In this document: in pieces, positions 15,607 to 23,247 of the stretch
Position numbering within the stretch: the first letter of the stretch is position 1
Layout: the number at the start of each line of letters is the position of its first letter
Origin: Bacillota bacterium
Lineage (GTDB): Bacteria > Bacillota > Clostridia > Christensenellales > CAG-138
Direction of reading: 5' to 3'
Assembly (NCBI GenBank): GCA_023459335.1
Contig: JAEWUO010000022.1
Span: forward strand, 1 to 60,242
Length of the DNA stretch: 60,242 nt
Translations under genes and position numbers: made by a program
Notes under the pieces: generated by a model
The model's database searches: none
Told to the model about the DNA's origin: nothing
What the model saw: the letters and a program-made list of their open reading frames with translations, nothing else

Positions 15607-18462
15607 ATGATGGAAGAAGAGTATCGGGTTGAAACTGACTCCGAAACAAATCGGTATCCCCAATCGGGAAGATTTCAACTTTACGAAGGCATGCAGATCG
15701 ATCACAAAGAGGGGGACAAGGCGGTAAAGCTGTGGTTTTTACTGGCTGTTCTTTGGTTTGCGGTTTTCACGACTTTTGGACTTTTACTGGCAATTAAGTT
15801 CTTCTTTCCGACTTTTCTGGGCGAAGCATCCTGGCTGACGTTCGGTGTGCTGCGGCCCGCGCATGTAAACGGCGTTCTGTTCGGGTTTGTCTCATCCGGC
15901 CTTCTGGGAGCGATGTTCTATATCGTGCCGCGGCTTTGCGCGATCCCGATGTATCAACCGCGCCTGGCAGCCGCGATTCCGGTTCTCTGGAACGCGGCGG
16001 TTCTTACCGGCATCATCTGGATTCTCTTCGGCGGATCACAGGGCAGGGAATATGCGGAACTCCCGTGGGCGATCGACGTCGCGGTCATGGTTACGCTTCT
16101 GCTGATGGCGTTCGTGGTCATCGGGACGATCGTAAAACGGAAAGAAAAAAAGCTTTACGTGAGTCTCTGGTATTATGCCGGAACGATGCTGTGGTTCCCG
16201 ATCGTATACTTCATCGGAAACGTTATGTGGCATCCGGCGACGGGCGCGTTAAACGGCATACAGGATGCCATGTTCAACTGGTATTACGGCCATAATGTGC
16301 TAGGGCTATGGTTTACCACGCTTGGAATCCCGGCGCTTTATTACGCGATTCCGCGCATCATCAAGCGGCCTCTTTACAGTCACCTGTTATCACTGATCAG
16401 CTTTTTCAGCATCGCTTTCTTCTATACCGGCGTAGGCGCGCATCACTTGCTTCAGGCACCGATTCCCGAATGGGTCAAGACAATCGCCGTCATGATGACG
16501 GTGCTCATGCTTGTGCCAGTATTGTCGTTTGCAACCAACATCGTACTGACGCTGCGGGGTTCCGGCGCAAAGGTGCTGAAGAACCCGATCCTGATGTTCC
16601 TGCTTTTCGGATTTGTCAACTATATTTTCGCATCCGTGCAGGGTTCCATGCAGGGCGTACGGCTCGCAAACGAGTATCTTCATTTTTCACAGTGGACGGT
16701 CGGGCATGCGCATCTTGCCCTGCTGGGCGGTTTTGGGTTCATTGCCGCAGGCCTCGCGCTGTGGATTGTTCCGCATTTGCTGAAGTCGCGTATTTTCAGC
16801 AAAGAACTGCTGAAAACGAGTTGGTGGACGGCGGCGATCGGGTTTACGCTCTTTTTTCTTGCCATGACGATCACCGGTTTGATCGCAAACGCAAACTGGT
16901 GGAGCCACATCAATGTGGTTGAAACACTGCCGACGCTGCGCATTCCGTTTGTGGTCAGAGCGATCACCGGCGGACTCGTCGTCGTCGCCGCATACATGGT
17001 CGCCGTCAATGTGCTCATGACGTTTAAAAAAGGCAGGGATCTGCTCCCGACGGAACTCTACGATCATCCGGAAGGGAAATATGTCATACCGCATTCGGCG
17101 TTCCAGAGAAAGAGCCAGCAGAGAATCAGCCTGCCGGTTATATTTGCGGGCGGGCTTGCAGGCTTTACCGTTATGACGTTTATGGTTGTCGCGATGCCGT
17201 ATATGTTTACGGCCAACGCGCCCAGCGACGACGGCGCGGCGCATGTGCTCTCGGTTTCTCAGCAGCGCGGCGAAGACGTATATAAAGCGAACGGATGCTT
17301 CTATTGCCACAATCAGTTTATTCGCGAGTTTGACTGGGCGATGGGCGATAACTCCGAACCGGGCGATTACTACTATTCCAGCCCGAATTTCATGGGAACC
17401 GAACGAACCGGCCCGTCCCTCGGCGCGATCGGCGGAAAACGCCCGTCCGAATGGCATATCTTCCACTATACGGATCCGCGTTCCGTTTCGCCGAGTTCCA
17501 TCATGCCGCCGTTCTCGTTCCTGTCCAAAGAGGATCTGAGCGGGCTGGTGGACTACATTCAAAATCTTGGCGGATACGACCTCAAGACGAACAATTATCA
17601 GCCGCTCGTACCGCTGGAATACAGGGGCGTCGAGAATCCATACAAGCAGCTGATGTCGCAGGTGAATCTGAGCTACAACGCAAACACGCAGGAATTTACC
17701 GGAACGGACGCGCAGGCGCAGGAATGGGCGGCGCTGTATGAAGAAGGGAAGTCCCTGTTTACGCAGAAGTGCCTGCCGTGCCACAGCTGCTCCGGCAACG
17801 GGCAGGGCACGTACGCCCGGCAAACGCTGGCGCATCCCGCCAACCTGAACGAGAGAATTTCCAACTTCCCCGATCCCGCGGACGCATATCACTTCTGGCG
17901 GGTGAGCGAAGGCGTCAGCGGCACCGCGATGCCGCCGTGGGGCTGGTCTCTCAGCGACGATACGATATTTAAAATCAACACCTTCGAAATGAGCTTTGTT
18001 AACGGATCGCTCCGTACCGTCTCCGGCGATGTATCCGACCAGGAAGGCGATGCGTTTGACGAACAGACGCATATCAAACCGGCCATCGCAGGCACGCAGC
18101 AGGATTTCATCACGGGACAAAGCATCTACAACATGTACTGTGTCGTATGCCACGGGCAGGACGGAAAAGGCAACGGGCCCGCGTCCATCCGCTCGGACGG
18201 CGGCTATATTACGCCTGTTCCCGCAAACTTTACGGAAAGCGGCTCCGACTTCACAAAATACGGCCGTTACGTATGGAAAGTACAAAAGGGCGTCGAGACC
18301 ACGAATATGCCGCCCTGGAGCATGGCGCTGAACGAAGAAGAAATATTCGACGCGATATTCTACATTCAGGGATTTTCCAAAGCGGAAGATTACAACAGCA
18401 AATGGGCGCCGTTATATACGGATGAGTTTGCCCGTAATCTAAAGGAGCAGAGCCATGAGTGA
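15607..18462 (+). CDS. Fused cbb3-type oxidase: CcoN-CcoO plus two extra c-haem domains
   Basis: 951 residues from ATG 15607, preceded by GGGAG at 15596-15600. Residues 1 to about 520 are a haem-copper oxidase subunit I of the cbb3 (C) family. They show H86 (RPAHVNG) for the low-spin haem, Cu-B ligands H229 (YGHNVLG), H279 and H280 (GAHHLLQAP), H367/H369 (WTVGHAHL) for the b haems, and Y273 exactly six residues before H279, as for the cross-linked tyrosine of CcoN. After a membrane anchor comes a CcoO domain with C564-FY-C567-H568 and GTERTGPSLGAIGG. Two more c domains follow, C722-LP-C725-H and C845-VV-C848-H. Each of the three c domains has an MPP motif supplying the likely axial Met. CcoN, CcoO and CcoP are normally separate proteins. 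Confidence 0.93.
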   Translation: MMEEEYRVETDSETNRYPQSGRFQLYEGMQIDHKEGDKAVKLWFLLAVLWFAVFTTFGLLLAIKFFFPTFLGEASWLTFGVLRPAHVNGVLFGFVSSGLLGAMFYIVPRLCAIPMYQPRLAAAIPVLWNAAVLTGIIWILFGGSQGREYAELPWAIDVAVMVTLLLMAFVVIGTIVKRKEKKLYVSLWYYAGTMLWFPIVYFIGNVMWHPATGALNGIQDAMFNWYYGHNVLGLWFTTLGIPALYYAIPRIIKRPLYSHLLSLISFFSIAFFYTGVGAHHLLQAPIPEWVKTIAVMMTVLMLVPVLSFATNIVLTLRGSGAKVLKNPILMFLLFGFVNYIFASVQGSMQGVRLANEYLHFSQWTVGHAHLALLGGFGFIAAGLALWIVPHLLKSRIFSKELLKTSWWTAAIGFTLFFLAMTITGLIANANWWSHINVVETLPTLRIPFVVRAITGGLVVVAAYMVAVNVLMTFKKGRDLLPTELYDHPEGKYVIPHSAFQRKSQQRISLPVIFAGGLAGFTVMTFMVVAMPYMFTANAPSDDGAAHVLSVSQQRGEDVYKANGCFYCHNQFIREFDWAMGDNSEPGDYYYSSPNFMGTERTGPSLGAIGGKRPSEWHIFHYTDPRSVSPSSIMPPFSFLSKEDLSGLVDYIQNLGGYDLKTNNYQPLVPLEYRGVENPYKQLMSQVNLSYNANTQEFTGTDAQAQEWAALYEEGKSLFTQKCLPCHSCSGNGQGTYARQTLAHPANLNERISNFPDPADAYHFWRVSEGVSGTAMPPWGWSLSDDTIFKINTFEMSFVNGSLRTVSGDVSDQEGDAFDEQTHIKPAIAGTQQDFITGQSIYNMYCVVCHGQDGKGNGPASIRSDGGYITPVPANFTESGSDFTKYGRYVWKVQKGVETTNMPPWSMALNEEEIFDAIFYIQGFSKAEDYNSKWAPLYTDEFARNLKEQSHE

Positions 18463-18634
18463 AGCAGCAATCGGCCTGATCATTACCAGCGCAGGGATAT
18501 TCGCGGTATTTGCCGGCTTGTTTATCTGGGGGCTGGTCAGCGGTCAGTTCCGAAACGTCGAAGAGTCGAAATATCGCATATTCGAAGCGGAAGACGCGCA
18601 CGAAGAGAAGAAAGGAGAGGAGTCGCATGCCTAA
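18455..18634 (+). CDS. CcoS-like cbb3 oxidase maturation protein
   Basis: 59 residues, too short for routine ORF filters. A single N-terminal transmembrane helix (about residues 5-28) leads into IWGLVSGQFRNVEESKYRIFEAED. This matches the CcoS pattern of a helix followed by W-x3-SGQF-x-(D/N)-(L/V)-E and an acidic tail. CcoS is needed for haem b insertion into CcoN in studied bacteria. The ATG overlaps the end of the fused oxidase gene by 8 bp, and its stop overlaps the next gene by 8 bp, so the three are translationally chained. A CcoQ-type small subunit is the alternative. Confidence 0.7.
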   Translation: MSEAAIGLIITSAGIFAVFAGLFIWGLVSGQFRNVEESKYRIFEAEDAHEEKKGEESHA

Positions 18635-18917
18635 GCTGCCCGGATTCTTTATGACGTCATTTTGGGTGTTCGTTGTCAGCGTCGTGATGATCGTGCTGTT
18701 TGTCTGGATGTTTGCGAGGGGCAAAAAGTCGTACAGCGTCGATGACACCGAGTCCCATGCCGAAAACTTTGCAAATGTAATTAAAGAAGGGCACGGAGGA
18801 ATGACGGCCTTTCTATGGGTAAGCTTTGCTTTGATCTTCTCCTGGACCGCTTATTATCTTGCGGTGAACTGGTCGCAGTTTAAAGTGATTGCCGCGCTTA
18901 GAAATATTCTGGGTTGA
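18627..18917 (+). CDS. Small two-helix membrane protein of the oxidase cluster
   Basis: 96 residues from ATG 18627 with AAAGGAGAGGAG just before it. There are two transmembrane helices (about 10-28 and 60-80) joined by a charged loop with several His/Glu residues (ESHAENFANVIKEGHGG). It has no haem-binding CxxCH. By position it could be the membrane anchor that CcoP would normally supply, since the CcoP-type haem domains here are fused to CcoO, or it could be an accessory subunit IV-like protein. I do not recognise a named family with certainty. Confidence 0.65.
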   Translation: MPKLPGFFMTSFWVFVVSVVMIVLFVWMFARGKKSYSVDDTESHAENFANVIKEGHGGMTAFLWVSFALIFSWTAYYLAVNWSQFKVIAALRNILG

Positions 18918-18928
18918 GGTAATAAATC

Positions 18929-19693
18929 ATGAAAAACAAACGAACGAAAACTTTATCAAAAAGGTTATGCACCGCTACGCTGTCGCTGGGGCTGCTGCTG
19001 AGCTGCATGGCGTGCGCATCCTCTTCGCCGCAGCCGGGCGTAAAAATAATCGAGCCGGTGAATCCGGCTGCCGGGGATGTGACGATCTCGGTCAAGGTAA
19101 CGGGTATTTCCGAAGACAGCGACGGGCATATCATCTACTATCTGGACGAATCCGCACCCATATACTACGATCATTCAGCGGTCAGTAAAGCCGGAACGTA
19201 TGCAATCTCCGAGGAGACTTCCTATATCTGGAAAGGCGTTACCCCCGGCGAACACAAATTCTCCGTCCAGCTTGTGGATAAAAACAGCTCGCCGCTGCCG
19301 GAACCTGCCGTTGACAGCGTGACGGTTCAGGTCGGGGCGCCAAACGGCGCGCCGAAATTGGATATCACAAACCTTGCGGAAGGCGATTCCCTTCCGCCGG
19401 GGAACATACTGGTCGTAATCGGAACGGAGAACTTTATCGTCAGCCGCGAACACATGGGCGTGATCAACCGCCTTGGCGAAGGGCATCTGATCTATTATAT
19501 CGACGAAGATCCGCCGACGGATACGGGCGTACCGGCCACAACCGATACATCGATGGTCTCGACTGCTGAGAGCCATCTATGGAAAAACGTGACAGAAGGC
19601 AAGCATACATTCTCCGTTCAGCTGGTCAATAATGACGATACGCCGCTGGATACGCCGATTGCCGCGACCGTTACGATCGACGTGAAACCATGA
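18929..19693 (+). CDS. Lipoprotein with two tandem copies of a His-containing domain
   Basis: 254 residues with a basic N-terminus, hydrophobic helix and lipobox LLSC (C26), so it should be anchored on the outer face of the membrane. The rest is a duplicated domain, about residues 38-135 and 145-254. Each half contains GH(I/L)IYY(L/I)DE followed by a W-K-x-V-T-x-G-x-H-(K/T)-FSVQLV stretch, placing two conserved histidines per copy in an immunoglobulin-like beta sandwich. Its place between oxidase and cytochrome c maturation genes suggests metal or redox handling outside the membrane, but it has no CxxCH or clear cupredoxin motif. The function is unknown. Confidence 0.75.
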   Translation: MKNKRTKTLSKRLCTATLSLGLLLSCMACASSSPQPGVKIIEPVNPAAGDVTISVKVTGISEDSDGHIIYYLDESAPIYYDHSAVSKAGTYAISEETSYIWKGVTPGEHKFSVQLVDKNSSPLPEPAVDSVTVQVGAPNGAPKLDITNLAEGDSLPPGNILVVIGTENFIVSREHMGVINRLGEGHLIYYIDEDPPTDTGVPATTDTSMVSTAESHLWKNVTEGKHTFSVQLVNNDDTPLDTPIAATVTIDVKP

Positions 19694-19724
19694 TGCAGCA
19701 TTTTTGGAAGTATAGAATGTCCAT

Positions 19725-21110
19725 ATGAAGACCATATGCAAACTGCTGAAATCGACAGGGCTGGCGGTAACGCTCATCCTTGTCATTTCCATACTCTGCC
19801 TGATCGGTATATTGCTGCCGCAGATACCCGCCGCGTTCTCCGCAACGCCGGAGGGATACGCCTGGTGGGTAGAAAATGTAGCTGTCGAACAGGTGGGGTA
19901 CAGCATCTATACAATCGAAGCGCTGGGATTATTCGATGTGTTCCGCTCGGGCTGGTTCATCGGCGCAACGGCGCTTCTGATACTGAATATTCTTGCCTGT
20001 TCGCTTACCCGCTTTCAGTCGATCAAAAATGAACTGCAGAAATCCGGCGCGATGCACGACGCAGCTTTTTATCGAACCGGAAAACACGTTTACGATCAGC
20101 AAATTCCATCAGGTCAACAACTGCTCGGCGAAACGATCGAATGCGTTCTGAACGACCGCCATTATTCGGTGGTTACGGAGAAAACGTCCCGGTCTGTTTA
20201 CTATTCCGGAGAAAAAAGAAGACTTTCCGCATGGGCGACGGTTCTGATCCATTTCAGCCTTATCCTGCTGCTTGTGGGCGTAATGGTCGGATCGCTGTTT
20301 GGATTCAAAAACGATTCGTTCATCGTCGTCGAAGGCGGAACAAACGCCATAGGCAACGGAACGGATCTGACGTTGTATCTGGAGTCGTTTTCAGATGAGT
20401 ACTGGGAGGACGGAACGCCGAAGGATTACAAAAGCGATATCTCCATCTATAAAGACGATAAAAAGGTAAGAAGCGCAACGGTGCGCGTCAATCACCCGCT
20501 CTCGTATGAAGGCGTCAGTATTCACCAGGGGTTTTTCGGGCAGGCGGCGGGATTGAGCATTTCGGACGCGCAGGGAAACGTGATATTTCGGGATGGAATC
20601 GCCCTGACAGGAAGTCGGACGAACGAAGGCCTGCAGCGACCGGAAGGCGAGGCCAGCCTGCCGCAGGGTCAATATCAACTGGTTGTTCTGGGAAGCGCGG
20701 TCAACGGCGCAGACCCGTACATCGGCAAGAATCAGGTCGGGATAGAATTTTACGATCGGGACATGAACTTCATCGGCTGGCTGATTCTGGACGACAACAA
20801 GCCGCAGAAACTGGGCGAATTAACGTTTCAGTACTCTGCCCTGCAGTACTCGGGATTTTTGATTTCGAAAAATCCGGGCGCCCCGCTGCTCGGGATTGCG
20901 GCGGCGCTTTTCCTGATCGGGCTCGGTATGATGTTTTATTTTCCGCACAGACGAGTTTGGGTGAAAACCGAAGCCGTAACAAAAGATGTTTCCCGCATCT
21001 TACTCAAAGTATACGCGCAAAAAGAGCTGGGGCTGGAAAGCGAATCGCTCTCGCTGCTCGCCGCACTGGGGTTTTTGGAAAAACCGGAAGGGAGCAATCT
21101 TGAGTCCTGA
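19725..21110 (+). CDS. resB: Cytochrome c biogenesis protein ResB (Ccs1)
   Basis: 461 residues of the ResB/Ccs1 family, half of the system II machinery that attaches haem to CxxCH motifs outside the membrane. Three N-terminal transmembrane helices (about 10-30, 70-95, 160-185) precede a large extracytoplasmic domain (about 200-385) and a last helix (about 385-410, LLGIAAALFLIGLGMMFYFP). The motif HPLSYEGVSIHQ in the outer domain is typical. It is followed with overlap by ccsA, its obligate partner. The ribosome site is weak (GGAAG at 19706-19710). Confidence 0.9.
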   Translation: MKTICKLLKSTGLAVTLILVISILCLIGILLPQIPAAFSATPEGYAWWVENVAVEQVGYSIYTIEALGLFDVFRSGWFIGATALLILNILACSLTRFQSIKNELQKSGAMHDAAFYRTGKHVYDQQIPSGQQLLGETIECVLNDRHYSVVTEKTSRSVYYSGEKRRLSAWATVLIHFSLILLLVGVMVGSLFGFKNDSFIVVEGGTNAIGNGTDLTLYLESFSDEYWEDGTPKDYKSDISIYKDDKKVRSATVRVNHPLSYEGVSIHQGFFGQAAGLSISDAQGNVIFRDGIALTGSRTNEGLQRPEGEASLPQGQYQLVVLGSAVNGADPYIGKNQVGIEFYDRDMNFIGWLILDDNKPQKLGELTFQYSALQYSGFLISKNPGAPLLGIAAALFLIGLGMMFYFPHRRVWVKTEAVTKDVSRILLKVYAQKELGLESESLSLLAALGFLEKPEGSNLES

Positions 21111-21930
21111 AACTGTCTTGTTCTTTGCCTGCGAATGCGGGGTGATCCTGTCCGTGCTTGCCTTGATCGCGGCTATGATTGTCGCGAAGAAAAATCGTGA
21201 CGCCGCCGCCGCGAAAGCGGACAAAGTCGCGCGCACGATCGCAATGACAATATCCCTGCTCACGATCGCCGTACTGACAGCCTTTCTGGTAATAAGAGCA
21301 ATCCGCACCGGGCATGGCCCGTTTACCAGTATGTATGAATTCGCGATCGCTTTTCTATGGGGAATTCTTACGATGAGCATGGTTTTCTCCTGGAAATACA
21401 AGAACCTTGTGCTGCATCTTGCCGGGTTCTTTGCGGGCGGCTGTCTGATGATCTACATCAGCACGCTCTCCGGCGAAGCGGCTCCTCTTGTTCCGGCGCT
21501 GCAAAACAGCCTGCTGCTGACGGCGCATGTATTCTCGGCGGTCATCGCATACGGAGCGTTCACGATCGGTTTTCTTTCTTCCTTATTGTATTTGATTCAG
21601 AAAAACGACCGGATTGCGGCCTTGCCGCCGCAAAACAAGCTTGAGGAGATCAGTTACCATTCCGTGATCATCGGCTTCCCGTTTATGACGCTGGTGATCG
21701 TGCTCGGCGCTATCTGGGCGGATATCGCCTGGGGTGTATTCTGGAACTGGGATCCGAAGGAAACGGCAAGCCTGGTGACGTGGCTTCTGTATGCTGGATA
21801 TTTGCATACGCGCCTGATGAGAAAATGGCGGGGTAAGAAGAGCGCGATACTGTTGATCGTTGGATTTGCCGCAGTGATATTTACTTTTTTCGGCAACTAT
21901 CTGTTTGACGGCCTGCATTCGTATGTGTAA
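21100..21930 (+). CDS. ccsA: Cytochrome c biogenesis protein CcsA (ResC)
   Basis: 276 residues from a TTG at 21100 that overlaps the resB end by 11 bp and sits 6-7 nt behind GGGAG. About eight transmembrane helices are visible. The haem-handling tryptophan-rich motif reads WGVFWNWDPKETASLVTWL, with conserved histidines in LTAHVFSAV, ISYHSVI and near the C-terminus (LHTRLM). CcsA exports and presents haem, and with ResB ligates it to apocytochromes c. Three c-haem sites in the oxidase protein are the obvious clients in this cluster. Confidence 0.92.
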   Translation: MSPETVLFFACECGVILSVLALIAAMIVAKKNRDAAAAKADKVARTIAMTISLLTIAVLTAFLVIRAIRTGHGPFTSMYEFAIAFLWGILTMSMVFSWKYKNLVLHLAGFFAGGCLMIYISTLSGEAAPLVPALQNSLLLTAHVFSAVIAYGAFTIGFLSSLLYLIQKNDRIAALPPQNKLEEISYHSVIIGFPFMTLVIVLGAIWADIAWGVFWNWDPKETASLVTWLLYAGYLHTRLMRKWRGKKSAILLIVGFAAVIFTFFGNYLFDGLHSYV

Positions 21931-21956
21931 CTCCCGCTAACGGATTGGAGATTGAC

Positions 21957-22397
21957 ATGAGCATTGAACAGCAGATGCACATCATCGGAATTGTCATGGG
22001 ATGGATCATCGCAGCGGGGTATCTGTGGTCCGCGCTCAACTTTGTCGTAAAGCGGATCTACCGAAATCGAATTGCCGGACTGCCTGCCGAATCCACCCGC
22101 CGTAAACGGTTTACATCTTTCATGCGATCGGTAGTCGGGAGTCATACATTTGTGCCTCTGTTTCTCCTGACAATCATGTTGCTGCACTTACTGATGGAAC
22201 TCATCCACGTGGGTTTTTTCATCACCGGTGTGATCGCGATCGGATTAATGACGTTGCAGATTGGTTTGGGTATATTCGGGGCGACGGTTAAGAAAAAAAG
22301 AATGGGCACATGGCTTAAGATACACCGATTTGTTGCGGCATTGCTTCTCGTTTCAATATCCGTGCATGTCGTCACGGTCGTTCTGATCAAGCCATAA
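21957..22397 (+). CDS. Putative di-haem b-type membrane cytochrome
   Basis: 146 residues from ATG 21957 (GGAG at 21947-21950); a TTG at 21945 in frame lacks a site. Four hydrophobic helices are predicted. Two of them carry paired histidines exactly 14 residues apart: H63/H77 and H123/H137. That H-x13-H / H-x13-H arrangement, on helices facing each other, is the pattern of membrane proteins holding two b haems, as in cytochrome b and ferric-reductase-like domains. It ends the oxidase cluster. A role passing electrons from quinol to the c haems of the oxidase is inferred; no bc1-type gene is present here. Confidence 0.65.
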   Translation: MSIEQQMHIIGIVMGWIIAAGYLWSALNFVVKRIYRNRIAGLPAESTRRKRFTSFMRSVVGSHTFVPLFLLTIMLLHLLMELIHVGFFITGVIAIGLMTLQIGLGIFGATVKKKRMGTWLKIHRFVAALLLVSISVHVVTVVLIKP

Positions 22398-22704
22398 GAG
22401 CAGCTGTTCGCCATGACCTGAAATGTTTAGAAAATTTACTTAGTGACATCGAAACGGATGATTAATGAGCCGACAAAAGATTGATACAACATCTGCGGCT
22501 TGTCTGACTTTTGTCGGCGAATATAGTATTTAGAAACAATTTATTGCGGCGACCTGTCAACATATAATTAATTGTGATAAATTCGTCATTTTGAGACGGG
22601 GCGGTTATTTGCAACGCGATATTGACCAGGATCAGCAGAAAAATACACTCATGCAATAACACCGGCTATAATAAGCAAGTCTGTTTTTGTCAATTCGATA
22701 AAAG
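22398..22704. other. Intergenic region behind the oxidase cluster
   Basis: About 300 bp without a convincing gene, AT-richer than the neighbourhood. No clear terminator for the oxidase cluster, no attachment-site repeat and no RNA gene could be seen. Confidence 0.5.
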
Positions 22705-22742
22705 AGAGCCGAAACCGGGGTTTCCACCCTCGACAAGGCTCT
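22705..22742 (-). terminator. Terminator of the MerR gene (minus strand)
   Basis: On the minus strand AGAGCC (22742-22737) pairs with GGCTCT (22710-22705), followed by CTTTT. An inner hairpin GAAACC/GGTTTC (22711-22724) lies inside the loop. It sits just past the MerR stop codon. Confidence 0.6.
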
Positions 22743-22754
22743 AACGAAAACCTC

Positions 22755-23123
22755 TCAGCAATGCTTTCCCACCCCGAAAGAATCATAAAACGCGATCTTG
22801 AGCTCGATGATGCTGAGCTGCTTCTTCAGGTCACCGATCTGATTAAGAATCGATTTCCGGTGGTCGACCATCATCTGCTTTCGGCAGGGCGCGGTGGAAT
22901 CGCCCTCCATAAAAAGGTCGATGTACCGTTTGATGTCCTTAATCGGCATTCCGGAGTTTTTCAGGCAGCAGATCAGCTTGATCATATCCAAGTCGTTTTC
23001 GCTGAACTGCCGGTTCCCCGATTTGCTTCTCGTTACGAAAGGCAGCAGGCCTTCCTTGTCGTAAAAACGGATGGTGTAAACCGATAAGCCGCAGAGCTTC
23101 GCAATTTCGTTGATGGAATACAT
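22755..23123 (-). CDS. MerR-family transcriptional regulator
   Basis: 122 residues, started at the ATG at 23123 (MYSINEIAKL) because AAGGAGA lies just upstream on the minus strand. The N-terminal winged helix-turn-helix reads SINEIAKLCGLSVYTIRFYDKEGLL, of which YTIRFYDKEGLL is the diagnostic part. It is followed by the MerR wing and a coiled-coil dimerisation helix (DLKKQLSIIELKIAFYD). There is no metal-binding Cys cluster at the C-terminus, so it resembles the carbonyl-stress AdhR/YraB-like branch. It is divergent from an aldo/keto reductase gene and probably controls it through the 23152-23182 promoter. Confidence 0.9.
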   Translation of the reverse strand: MYSINEIAKLCGLSVYTIRFYDKEGLLPFVTRSKSGNRQFSENDLDMIKLICCLKNSGMPIKDIKRYIDLFMEGDSTAPCRKQMMVDHRKSILNQIGDLKKQLSIIELKIAFYDSFGVGKHC

Positions 23124-23151
23124 GATTCGTTCTCCTTGCGTCAAAAAAAGC

Positions 23152-23182
23152 TTGACTTCGATAGAACTCCAGGGAATACCAT
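23152..23182 (+). promoter_or_regulatory. MerR-type promoter/operator for the aldo/keto reductase
   Basis: TTGACT (23152-23157) and TACCAT (23177-23182) are 19 bp apart, the over-long spacer typical of MerR-activated promoters. The region resembles AdhR-type sites (cTTGACTt...AACTCCAgG), with a partial dyad between 23155 and 23175. Confidence 0.65.
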
Positions 23183-23247
23183 GAATATAGAGGATTCATC
23201 GGTTCGATGCAAGTGTATGAAAAGGATTGATCGGAGGAACGGACGTC

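Noticed and set aside
16687..18285. A 532-codon minus-strand frame opposite the oxidase.
   Set aside because: It is a shadow of the fused oxidase gene, which has all catalytic histidines and CxxCH motifs in the other direction.
15170..22754. Attachment-site duplication of the tmRNA 3' end flanking the oxidase cluster.
   Set aside because: I looked for a copy of the T-arm/acceptor sequence in 22400-22750 and found none by eye, so no island boundary is claimed as a feature.
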